The notes under the pieces are model-generated. The model was not told the origin of the DNA. It saw only the letters and a list, made by a program, of their open reading frames with translations, and searched no databases. Made by a program: the position numbers and the translations under genes. From Opisthocomus hoazin (lineage: Eukaryota; Chordata; Aves; Opisthocomiformes; Opisthocomidae): a stretch of DNA of 64,000 nucleotides. This document shows, piece by piece, positions 38,563 to 46,288 of this stretch (position 1 is the stretch's first letter; every line of letters starts with the position of its first letter). The stretch lies in assembly GCF_030867145.1 (NCBI RefSeq), contig NC_134419.1:77935403-77999402 (forward strand), written 5' to 3'.

Positions 38563-39446
38563 GCCTTGTTGATGACACAGAACTGGGAGGAGTGGTGGAT
38601 ACACCATCAGGCTGTGCTGCCATTCAGCGAGACCTGGACAGGCTGGAGAGCTGGGCAGAGAGGAACCTGATGAGGTTCAACAAAGCCAAATGCAGGGTCC
38701 TGCACCTGGGGAGGAACAACCCCAGGCACCAGTACAGGCTGGGGCGGACCTGCTGGAGAGCAGATCTGCGGAGAGGGACCTGGGAGTGCTGGTGGACAAC
38801 AGGTTAACCATGAGCCAGCAGTGTGCCCTGGCTGCCAAGAAAGCCAGTGGCATCCTGGGGTGCATTAGGAGGAGTGTGGCCAGCAGGTCAAGGGATGTTC
38901 TTCTCCCCCTCTACTCTGCCCTGGTGAGGCCCCATCTGGAGTACTGTGTCCAGTTCTGGGCTCCCCAGTTCAAGAAAGATGAGGAGCTGCTGGAGAGAGT
39001 CCAATGGAGGGCTACGAGGATGATGAGGGGACTGGAGCATCTCTCCTAGGAGGAGAGGCTGAGGGAGCTGGGCTCGTTCAGCCTGAAGAAGAGAAGGCGG
39101 AGAGGGGACCTGATAAATGCTTATAAATATCTGCAGGGTGGGGGTCAGGAGGACGGGGCCAGACTCTTTTCAGTGGTGCCCAGCAACAGGACAAGGGGCA
39201 ATGGGCACAAACTGAAGCAGAGGAAGTTCCAGCTGAACATGAGGAAGAACTTCTTCCCTCTGAGGGTGACAGAGCCCTGGCCCAGGCTGCCCAGGGAGGC
39301 TGTGGAGTCTCCTTCTCTGGAGATATTCCAGCCCCGCCTGGACGCGGTGCTGTGCAGCCTGCTCTGGGTGACCCTGCTTGGGCAGGGAGTTGGACTGGGT
39401 GACCCACAGAGGTCCCTTCCAACCCCGACCATGCTGTGATTCTGTG
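38563..39446 (+). mobile_element. CR1 LINE fragment, longest copy (reverse transcriptase C-terminal half)
   Basis: About 880 bases cover the RT palm region (GATGACACAGAACTGGGAGG encodes a ...DDTELGG... segment), the [17 protein letters not shown] segment, the linker and the C-terminus to the 3' UTR and tail. The coding region is broken: there is a frame change near 38750 and a TAG at 39047-39049 where related copies have TAT in LSYEERL. It is 5' truncated and not capable of encoding a full protein. Confidence 0.95.
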
Positions 39447-39554
39447 CTGTGCGCATTGCCTTTAGCAAGCTGATCAAGCCTTGAACTCGGTGGGGGTTCA
39501 CTACACAACTTGCGAAGGTCACTGGCTGCAGAACAGAGTTGAAGAACACAGCAC

Positions 39555-39640
39555 AGCATGGAATGGAATCATTTCAGCTGGAAGAAGGCCACCTCGTCCA
39601 GCTGCCTGGTCCCTTCAGGGCTGACCTACAACAGTTCAAG
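39555..39640 (-). mobile_element. Possible degraded CR1 3' end
   Basis: GGAATCATTTCAGCTGGAAG followed by CTCGTCCAGCTGCC resembles the minus-strand start of older CR1 families (AATCATT...GGTTGGAA...TCCAACC). It is short and degraded. Confidence 0.35.
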
Positions 39641-39699
39641 CGTGCTATGGAGGGCGTTACAGAAATGCCTTGCTAAAGGACAGGCTTGGGGCACCGAGG

Positions 39700-40200
39700 A
39701 GGAGGGGGTTTCCTCCCGGCAGCCCGTAGCAGCGTTTGCCCACCCCCTCGGCACGGAAATGCTCCCCGAGGCCCAGCCCCGGGGAGCTGCCGGCCGCGGC
39801 GGGGCACCGGGACGGGGACTGGGACCGGGACGCAGCCGCCGGAGCCGCTTCCCCCGTCACCGCGACGCCGCTGCAGGGCCGGGAGACACCGCTAGATGGC
39901 GCCGCCGCCCCGCCAGGAGCGCAGCCCGGCCGGCGTGACGCGGCGGGCGGGTGTGGCGTCACCGGGCCGCGGCCGCCGGAGAGCGGGAGGGAAGCGGTGA
40001 AAAGCTCCCCGTTCCGTCACGAGAAGCGTGTTTCCCCCGGGCTGGGCTGTCGCAGAGGGGCTGAGCTGCGCTGGGGTGCTCCTACATTGGCCTTGCCGAG
40101 GAGCAGGAGCACCCGCGGTCAGCCTGGAGGTCGATGCGCTGCTGGGTGTCCGCGGGCGGTCGATAAGCGGGGGGGAACGGAATGGCTTCCAGTTTAGTGT
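39700..40200. promoter_or_regulatory. Orphan CpG island with CRE-like half-sites, 3 kb upstream of FOXI
   Basis: This is dense CpG sequence without a recognisable protein. It holds four TGACG/CGTCA half-sites (39855-39859, 39936-39940, 39957-39961, 40015-40019), a YY1-like AGATGGCG near 39893 and a GGGACN hexamer repeated four times (39809-39832). Open frames on both strands are long only because GC-rich DNA has few stops. It could be a distal promoter or upstream first exon of FOXI, a divergent non-coding RNA promoter, or an unmethylated regulatory island. Confidence 0.55.
39809..39832. repeat. GGGACN hexamer, four copies
   Basis: GGGACG, GGGACT, GGGACC and GGGACG lie in tandem inside the orphan CpG island. 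Confidence 0.85.
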
Positions 40201-40650
40201 GTGGGATCGGGGTGTTCCCCTGAACTGGTTTCACTGAAGTGGCAGGAACATCTCGCCTTGCGCTTCTGAGGTTTGAGGACAGATCTTCTCCAGATACGCC
40301 CGCAGCGACTGGTGTTCGGATGAACGCCCCGTCAGCCGTCTCAATCGGCCATTTCTAACGCTGCAGCGCGCACGTAGGAACATTCAGGGCAAACTTTACA
40401 TTGGCGGGACAACGGTTCTCAGCTCTTCAACTCTTTTTTTCCGCCAGTGAAGACGCGAATGCCTGCAATTCCAACAACTGGCTCATTTTTCCTTAGGCGG
40501 TTTCGAAAAGCACGGACAGGTGCCCCTCGCCGCACGGCCCGAAGCTCGGCGGACTAAACCTTTCCTGGCACGTTATCGCGATATGGCAGAGTGCCAGGGC
40601 AGGGGCCTGTGGCGAAGCTGGGCTGCCCACGTGCTGCTGCAGCCCTGCTT

Positions 40651-40965
40651 CACAGAATCACAGGATGGCAGGGATTGGAAGGGACCTCTGTGGGGTCACC
40701 CAGCCCAACCCCCTGCCCAAGCAGGGTCACCCAGAGCAGGCTGCACAGCACCGCGTCCAGGTGGGTCTGGAATATCTCCAGAGAAGGAGACTCCACAGCC
40801 TCCCTGGGCAGCCTGGGCCAGGGCTCCGTCACCCTCAGAGGGAAGAAGTTCTTCCTCGTGTTCAGCTGGAACTTCCTCTGCTTCAGTTTGTGCCCATTGT
40901 CCCTTGTCCTGTCACTGGGCACCACTGAAAAGAGTCTGGCCCCGTTCTCCTGACACCACCCTTGC
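40651..40965 (-). mobile_element. CR1 LINE fragment (3' end)
   Basis: The inverted tail CACAGAATCACAGGATGG leads into the 3' UTR and then an open minus-strand stretch encoding the last part of ORF2 ([15 protein letters not shown]). It is truncated at about the [10 protein letters not shown] segment. It is near-identical in type to the 39,173-39,446 part of the copy just upstream. Confidence 0.95.
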
Positions 40966-41046
40966 TTCCGCGACGGCTGTGGCCCGGGAGTCCTGGGATG
41001 GCTCCGACAGCGTGTAAGGACAAATCCTTGCCCTGGCGTAAGCCTC

Positions 41047-41061
41047 TGTGTGTGTGTGTGT
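41047..41061. repeat. (TG)7 microsatellite
   Basis: Uninterrupted TG dinucleotides just downstream of the CR1 copy at 40651. Confidence 0.9.
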
Positions 41062-41415
41062 CTAAATGGGTTATAACGCTCATGCTCCAGGGCAGAAGCT
41101 ATCCGCTAACCGCCTTCCATTAGGAAGAAACCCAATCCCCCAAGTGTTTCTCGCATCCCTGCAGCGTCTGCTCCGAGCCCCTCGCGGAGCGAGCGCCCTG
41201 GCTCAGCCAGACCTGTCGTGAGAACGCCCGCGCACGCGAACAGCAGGGCTGAGAAAGAAGCAGTCCAGACGTCAGAACGATACTGAAAATGTAAAGATCA
41301 GTTGACACAGATGTACTCGCACACCGGCATTCCCAGACCCAAAATACAGACCGACAGCTTAGGAACGGGAGATGGGTTTATTTGCACACGATGCCACCTG
41401 AAGTGTTTTAATTAA

Positions 41416-41482
41416 TGGGGGGTTGGACTAGATGACCCAGAGAGGTCCCTTCCAACCCCTACCATTCTGTGATTCTGTGAAT
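41416..41482 (+). mobile_element. CR1 LINE 3' tail remnant
   Basis: GGGGGTTGGACTAGATGACC through ATTCTGTGATTCTGTGA: only the last 65 or so bases are present. Confidence 0.9.
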
Positions 41483-41725
41483 TCCCTGCCACAGATCAGG
41501 ATCCCGTTTGTGTTCACCTGTATATAGCCATAGCTACTGACAAAGTCATGCCTTTTATCTCTGTTTCTGAGGAATGATCTCAAATTTCTAAAAGTCAGAC
41601 ATACTCTATAGCAAAAACCTGTACAGAAATGCAACTTAATATCAATTTTTCATCAAATCATGACAAGTCTTCTATGAAAGACGAAAAACTTTAGATTATT
41701 TTCTTCTATTTTAACATCAACAGGA

Positions 41726-41758
41726 GATCCAACCCAAACTGTTCTGTGATTCCATGAA
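41726..41758 (+). mobile_element. Possible CR1 3' tail remnant
   Basis: AGATCCAACCCAAACTGTTC followed by TGTGATTCCATGA matches the end of an older CR1 family (CCAACCCAAACCATTCTATGAT). Only about 30 bases, so chance is possible. Confidence 0.4.
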
Positions 41759-41984
41759 AACCTCACCCAAAACTCTGGCTTTACAGGGGAGTAAGAAATG
41801 CAGAAGAAAAGTTTTTTACAGGACCTCATGCATATGTCAAAAAAAAAAAAAAGTGAAAGTGGCTTTTTGTGGCTGCAATATTCCCCCAATATTGGTGGAA
41901 TGGTTCGCCACATGGTTTGCCACCGACCAAAGCATGGTGCAAACTTTACTTCACAGCCAATGCCAGCATCACCAAAAGAACAAA

Positions 41985-42175
41985 CTCCTTTCCGTCCCTT
42001 GCAACGCGGCGTGCGAGCGCGGGACTCCCTCGCGGGTTTCCTCGGCGTGCGAGGGCTCTGCCGGGGCTGTGAGCGCGGGCGAGCAGCACGGCTTTCGGTA
42101 AGCGGAGGGAGGAGGAGCTCCGTCCGAGTTACGGAGCTCAGGGTTAGGAGCTCGTATGCGCACGTAGGACCACCT
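41985..42175. promoter_or_regulatory. Small CpG-rich segment
   Basis: A short CpG-dense stretch (many GCG/CGCG words) sits in otherwise AT-rich DNA about 1.1 kb before FOXI. It contains a good splice-donor match, TTTCGGTAAGC, near 42095 on the + strand. It might be an alternative upstream non-coding exon of FOXI, or simply an isolated GC-rich spot. Confidence 0.3.
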
Positions 42176-42424
42176 TGAGGGGTTTTGCAGATGGGAAATT
42201 TGAATTTCCGGATGATGATAATTTTTGTTTCGGGCTTAAAGGAAATGTGGGAGGGCATGTTGATGATTTCCTGCAATGGTATTTATTTGCTGGAAACCAA
42301 TGCTTGCTGAACAAGGGCCAGCTGGACCTGCCAGGCTGCTGTACCTACAGCTCCTAACCAGAGGTGTCACGCAGGGAAGGGGCTGCTCAGGTCAGTTGGA
42401 ATCCAGAAATTGAAAGGACGGTCT

Positions 42425-42720
42425 AGTGAGGCGGGTGTTGGTCACTTCTCCCAATAACTAGTGACAGGACAAGAGGACATGGCCTCAAGCTGCGTCAGGG
42501 GAGGTTTAGATTAGATATTAGGAAAAATTTCTTTACTGAAAGAGTGGTCAGGGATTGGACCAGGCTGCCCAGGGAGGTGGTGGAGTCGCCATCCCTGGGG
42601 GTGTTCAAAACCGTGTGGATGTGGCACTTGGGGACATGGTTTAGCAGGCATGGTGGGGTTGGGGTGACAGCTGGACTTGATGATCTTGGAGATCTTTCCC
42701 AACCTTGAGGATTCTGTTCT
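42425..42720 (+). mobile_element. CR1 LINE fragment, second subfamily, next to FOXI promoter
   Basis: It shares GTGAGGCGGGTGTTGGTC, the GGGGAGGTTTAGATT segment and the CTGGACTTGATGATCTTGGA end with the copy at 36782. It ends in GAGGATTCTGTTCT about 540 bases before the FOXI start codon and directly borders the CpG island. Its frame is broken. Confidence 0.92.
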
Positions 42721-43192
42721 ATAAGCAGGGAGGTTTCGGCTTTGCTGCCGGAGCTCTGGTGTCTCCCACACGGTGGGCTCAGGTCACCCCACAACCGCCG
42801 CTGCAATCTGCACGTCAAACCCTGAAACCACCGAGCCCTGGACACCCCTGGTTCGCTCTCCGGGCTCGGCGGGACGCCGGCGGAGGGGGGGTTTAGCCAC
42901 CTTTTTCCCCCTTCTCCGGACTCGCTGGCGGTTTCCACGCTGCGGCTCTTGCGCTGGGGAGGGCGCAGCCGGCGCTGCCAGCCGGATTTATCCCAAAACC
43001 TCACTGTTTGCCCAGGAAATTTTTCAGCTTTTCCCGCGGGGGGGCTGTGGATGCCCGATGCGGGGGGTCCCGCACTTGCCAGGGATTCCCCAAGCCGGGC
43101 GGAGGGGGGGGGGGGAGGGGTTTCCCCGCGGGGCGCGGACACGCGTGGGGCGTGGGGGGGGGGGGGGGATGGGGGGAGGCCCGTGCGGGGTG

Positions 43193-43263
43193 GGAGCGGT
43201 GTTTAATTACCGGAGCGGTGTTTAAATAAATAGCGGAGCGGTGCTGAAGCGGCCGGCCGCACC
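43193..43263 (+). promoter_or_regulatory. FOXI core promoter candidate: TATA-like element within a triplicated GGAGCGGTG motif
   Basis: GGAGCGGTG occurs three times, at about 43193, 43212 and 43235. The first two copies continue as TTTAATTACC and TTTAAATAAATAG, and the third as CTGAAG. The second copy supplies the best TATA-like sequence, TTTAAATAAATAG at 43221-43233, about 30-40 bases before the ATG at 43264. If it is used, the 5' leader would be very short, so a start site further upstream in the CpG island is also possible. The TAG of this element is in frame with the ATG and blocks any N-terminal extension. Confidence 0.5.
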
Positions 43264-43693
43264 ATGCAGACCTTCGGGCCGCCCGCCGGGCCGCCCCCCC
43301 CGCTCCCTCCCCGCGCCCGGGACCTGCTGGACGTGGCGGTCCCCCCCGGCCCCTTCCCTCCGGGCCGGCCCCCGCCCGTCCCCAGCCCCTTCCCGTGGCT
43401 CGGCGGCCCCGCGGGACCCTGCCCGGTGCCTGCGGGGCGGGGGTGGCCGGCGCCGACCCCGCAGCCCGAGTGCCCGCGCCCGGCCCGGCCGCCCTACTCC
43501 TACTCGGCGCTGATCGCCATGGCCATCCACAGCGCGCCGGGCCGCCGGCGGACCCTCCGCCAGATCTACCAGTACGTGGCCGAGAACTTCCCCTTCTACC
43601 AGAAGAGCAAGGCGGGCTGGCAGAACTCCATCCGCCACAACCTCTCCCTCAACGACTGCTTCAAGAAGGTCCCGCGGGACGAGGACGACCCGG
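43264..43693 (+). CDS. FOXI2: FOXI-class forkhead transcription factor, exon 1 (FOXI2-like)
   Basis: This exon encodes residues 1-143 plus the first base of codon 144 of a nuclear, sequence-specific DNA-binding protein. Residues 1-74 are a Pro/Gly/Ala-rich low-complexity N-terminus. The forkhead domain starts at [14 protein letters not shown] (75-88), continues through [12 protein letters not shown] (101-112) and reaches recognition helix 3, [15 protein letters not shown] (119-133), followed by [11 protein letters not shown], which is typical of FOXI proteins. The start is well supported: the ATG has A at -3 in a GCCGCACC context, and an in-frame TAG lies at 43231-43233, 33 bases upstream. 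The exon ends at a GTAAGG donor (43694) in phase 1. FOXI proteins act in ectodermal placodes, ionocytes and the inner ear (family knowledge). The helix 1-2 loop is Arg-rich (GRRRTLRQ), which is unusual. FOXI class is near certain. The choice of FOXI2 over FOXI1/FOXI3 rests mainly on exon 2 and is moderate. Confidence 0.93.
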
Positions 43694-43768
43694 GTAAGGG
43701 GACCCCCCCCCCCCAGGCTGACCCTGCCGCGACGGGACGGCAGCATCCAACGCGGGGTGGGGATGTCC

Positions 43769-43780
43769 CTTCCTCCCTTC
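43769..43780 (+). repeat. Direct repeat CTTCCTCCCTTC, left copy (putative target-site duplication)
   Basis: This matches 45186-45197 exactly and lies immediately outside the left end of the intronic insertion. The sequence is pyrimidine-rich, so part of the match could be chance, but both copies abut the insertion boundaries precisely. Confidence 0.7.
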
Positions 43781-45185
43781 TGATAGAGGGGATTGTAAGA
43801 AACGTGAAACTATAACAAATAAGCCTTAATATTTTCTAGTTTTCAGTAGTCTTTAGTACTGTAACTTGTATTCCTGCATGCCTCGTGATCTAGCGATGTA
43901 ACCGTTACGCTAATCCCTGCTTTCTCGTTAAGGAATGTAGTGGAAGGTGATTCGAAGATCCGGTAAGAAAAACCTAACAGCACAATGTATACTGTTCAGC
44001 AGGGATTCTTTATTGCGGCGCCGGGCACACGGGGGATTTCTCCTCCAAACGTGCGCGCCAGACACCCTGTTACTTCAGGTTAAATACAATCACACAGGTA
44101 ATTATTCATTATATTTCTAGGAACTAATTAGCATATGTGAATATCTTTCACGCATGTCTGTTAGTATCTTTGGGTGGTCTTCGGGGGTCCCAAGATGAAG
44201 GCCCATCCTCTTCATCACGCTGTTCACTGATTGACATTTGTTTTCTGCGCAAACTCAGTTCTAGCATCACGTCCATCGTGTCCTTCAGGTTGTTTGGCTC
44301 TGGTCTTGTTGCTCTCTTGGTGCCTCCTTATCTCTGTAGCTTAGCGCATTTGCCCTCCCAAGGCTGAGCTGTCTGGAGTAGAGTTATTTAGGAGTCTCTT
44401 TTATCCCACAATTATCCCAATTATTTGCTGAGAATCAAGACCACTTTTGTTTCACTTAATTATTTTGTCTAACGACTAAGTGATAGCTTGTGCCCATGTC
44501 CTTCCACTACATTCCTTAATGAGAAAACAGGGATTAGTGTAACAGTTATATTGTTAGATCACTATGCATGCAGAAATACAAGTTACAGTACTAAAAACTA
44601 GAAAATATTAAGGCTTTTTGTTATAGTTTCACATTTCTTACAGTCCCCTCTATCAAAGGACATGGGCGCAAGCCATCACTTAGTCATTACACAAAATAAT
44701 TAAGTGACACAAAAGTGGTCTTGGTTCTCAGCAAATAATTGGGATAATTGTGGGATAAAAGAGACTCCTAAATAATTCTACTCCAGACAGCTCAGCCTTG
44801 GGGGGGCAAAGCTCCAGAGACAAGTAGGCACCAAGAGAGCAACAAGACCGGAGCCAAACCACCTGAAGGACATGATGGACACGATCCTAGAACTGAGTCT
44901 GCGCAGAAACAAACGTCAATCAGCGACCAGCGTGATGAAGAGGATGGGCCTTCATCTTGAGACCCCCGAAGACCACCCAAAGATGCTAACAGACATGCGG
45001 GAAAGATATTTACAGATTCTAATTAGTTCTTAGAAACATAACGAATATTTACATATGTGATTGTATTGAACCTGAAGTAACAGGTTTGGAGGAGAGCTCC
45101 CCCGTGTCCCGGCGCCGCGATACGGAATCCCTGCTGAACGGTGTGCGCTGTGCTGTCGGGTTTTTCCTACCGGATCCTCGAATCG
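43781..45185. mobile_element. 1.4-kb inverted-repeat insertion in the FOXI intron (A-B-A'-B'), unclassified, LTR-like
   Basis: The insertion has four blocks: A (43781-43947), B (43948-44499), A' (44500-44655, inverted A) and B' (44656-45185, inverted B). Arm similarity is high: 44157-44222 and the reverse complement of 44928-44993 differ at only 2 of 66 bases. B is about 20 bases longer than B' owing to small indels. The left end begins TGATAGAGGGG. The B block begins TGATTCG, and its inverted copy forms the right end (...CGAATCG), so the ends approximate the TG...CA of LTR elements. B' on the + strand carries a TATA-like GGGATAAAAGAGAC near 44752. A 12-base direct repeat flanks the whole block, as expected of a target-site duplication. 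No protein-coding region is visible inside. It could be two solo-LTR-like copies joined in inverted, circularly permuted order, or a foldback element. I do not recognise the family. Confidence 0.8.
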
Positions 45186-45197
45186 CTTCCTCCCTTC
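45186..45197 (+). repeat. Direct repeat CTTCCTCCCTTC, right copy (putative target-site duplication, part of exon 2 polypyrimidine tract)
   Basis: This is an exact copy of 43769-43780, immediately right of the insertion and continuous with CTCTCTCTCCGCAG at the exon 2 acceptor. This copy is therefore probably part of the original intron end. Confidence 0.7.
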
Positions 45198-45211
45198 CTC
45201 TCTCTCCGCAG

Positions 45212-45423
45212 GCAAAGGCAGCTACTGGACCCTCGACCCCAACTGCGAGAAGATGTTTGACAATGGCAATTTTAGGAGGAGGAGGAAGAGGAGGGCCGAG
45301 GCCAGCGCGCCCGAGGTGGCCAGGGGGAGTGGCGGGGACCCCCAGGCCTCCTGCCCGGCCGGGATGCGGGGTCCCCCCGGTGCCGGTGCCCCCCTCTACG
45401 GCCGTGCCGGGGCCCAGGCGTGA
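45212..45423 (+). CDS. FOXI2: FOXI-class forkhead transcription factor, exon 2 (short C-terminus)
   Basis: This exon completes codon 144 and encodes residues 145-213, ending at TGA 45421-45423. It begins after a pyrimidine-rich CTCTCTCTCCGCAG acceptor. [20 protein letters not shown] (145-164) is the wing 1-2 part of the forkhead domain, nearly identical to the FOXI pattern. The basic run RRRRKRR (165-171) is the likely nuclear localisation and DNA-backbone contact. AEAS after it is closer to my memory of FOXI2 than of FOXI1 or FOXI3. Only about 40 residues follow the basic run, whereas FOXI proteins usually have well over 100 there (usual total about 300-400). The final LYGRAGAQA before the stop resembles, weakly, the conserved FOXI end that I recall as LYSREGTEV. 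This suggests internal loss of the activation region rather than a simple premature stop. A frameshift or assembly error in this GC-rich exon is the main alternative. Confidence 0.88.
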
Positions 45424-45970
45424 GCGGAGCCCCTCTCCCTTTGATGCCCTCGGAGATGTGTTGCTGCAGCGCTCAATGTGCGTTGTCACCCATCCCTACG
45501 AACGCGGGGAGGGGTGCGGAGGTAGGGGGGTGCGGGGGTGGGGGTGCGCCAGCCGTCGGGGCTGCCCGCGGGCTCCGCTTCTCCCTCTGTCCCTTCCCAC
45601 TGACCCCTCGGCAAGGCTTCCCCCCCCCCCTCCCAACCCCCGGCTCTCCGGGCTGGCCCCCTCCCCTTTCCATGGCCGCGGGACAGAGCGGAGCCATCGC
45701 TGGGTGCAAGGGTCCTGCCACCCACCGCCCTCCTGGGTGGGCTTGGGGAGGTGAGTGAGTGCCGGGGGCCGCGGCCGGGGTGGCTCTGGGGGGGTGAGTG
45801 CCAGGGGTCGTGGCTTTGGACCCCCCGGAGATGCCGGGAGAGAGCCTGGAGTGCAGGGAGGGATGGAGGGATGCTCCCTGACCCCAGCGGGGACCGGGCT
45901 GGCGTGGGGGGCACCCAGTCCTGCCATCCCCCCACAGTGTTGCTAAATAAAACCCCTGTTATTTCTCCAA
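45424..45970 (+). other. Probable FOXI 3' UTR
   Basis: GC-rich sequence runs from the TGA to just beyond the poly(A) signal at 45946. It contains closely spaced G runs near 45501-45545 that could form a quadruplex in the RNA. Several long open frames cross it on both strands, but they reflect the high GC content, and I see no conserved protein in them. Confidence 0.55.
45946..45951 (+). terminator. Poly(A) signal AATAAA for FOXI
   Basis: A canonical AATAAA in CTAAATAAAACCCC lies about 520 bases after the FOXI stop, where GC-rich sequence gives way to ordinary composition. A T-rich stretch (TTATTTCTCC) follows as a possible downstream element. Confidence 0.6.
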
Positions 45971-46262
45971 ACGTGCAAGATCACCTTCGCCTCGGCCCAC
46001 CGAGCTGGGGATCATCTTTACGAAGAGCTTCAGGTTTAATCGGGCGTCTGAAATGAAGCTGGGTCCCTGCTGAGGGGTTCTCTAACGGCTCGTTTTCCCG
46101 CTAACCGCCTCGACGGTGGCGTGCGGGGAGCGGGGGGTCCCGGCACACGCAGCAGCCCCTCCACGCACCCACCGCTTCGTGATGTCACCTCTCGTTCCGC
46201 CGTGGCATCCACGCGGGCCGGCGGTTGCTGCGGGTTTTTCGTGAAGCTTTGGGAAAATGCAG

Positions 46263-46288
46263 TGTGGCTGCGGCGGACTGCAGCCACA
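46263..46288. other. Perfect 9-bp inverted repeat (hairpin)
   Basis: TGTGGCTGC at 46263-46271 pairs with GCAGCCACA at 46280-46288 across an 8-base loop. It lies in a CpG-rich stretch 300 bases beyond the FOXI poly(A) signal. Confidence 0.6.

Larger units (their letters stand above)
42830..43768. promoter_or_regulatory. CpG island spanning FOXI promoter and exon 1
   Basis: A sharp change from mixed-composition DNA to very GC-rich, CpG-dense sequence starts after the CR1 copy that ends near 42720 and runs through exon 1 into the start of the intron. It holds long G runs (43104-43115, 43117-43120, 43147-43150, 43154-43168, 43171-43176) that could form quadruplexes on the + strand. The island, the gene start and the TATA-like element coincide, which supports a real promoter. 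Confidence 0.8.

Noticed and set aside
39736..40197. 153-codon frame in the orphan CpG island
   Set aside because: Composition-driven Pro/Arg/Gly translation, with frames equally long on other strands.
1..43000. NPS (neuropeptide S), expected beside FOXI2 in mammals
   Set aside because: I searched by eye for a frame containing the SFRNG-type mature peptide and saw none. It may lie outside the window.
42495..43142. 215-codon minus-strand frame upstream of FOXI
   Set aside because: It starts in the CpG island and ends inside a CR1 copy, with no recognisable domain.
43222..43746. 174-codon minus-strand open frame over FOXI exon 1
   Set aside because: It is an antisense shadow of the GC-rich exon; the forkhead domain on the + strand explains the sequence.
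45086..45754. 222-codon + strand open frame through FOXI exon 2
   Set aside because: It is in a different frame from the forkhead coding sequence, begins inside the intronic insertion and is open because of high GC.
45486..45935. 149- and 143-codon minus-strand frames after FOXI
   Set aside because: Low-complexity Pro/Gly/Arg translations of the 3' UTR GC-rich sequence.
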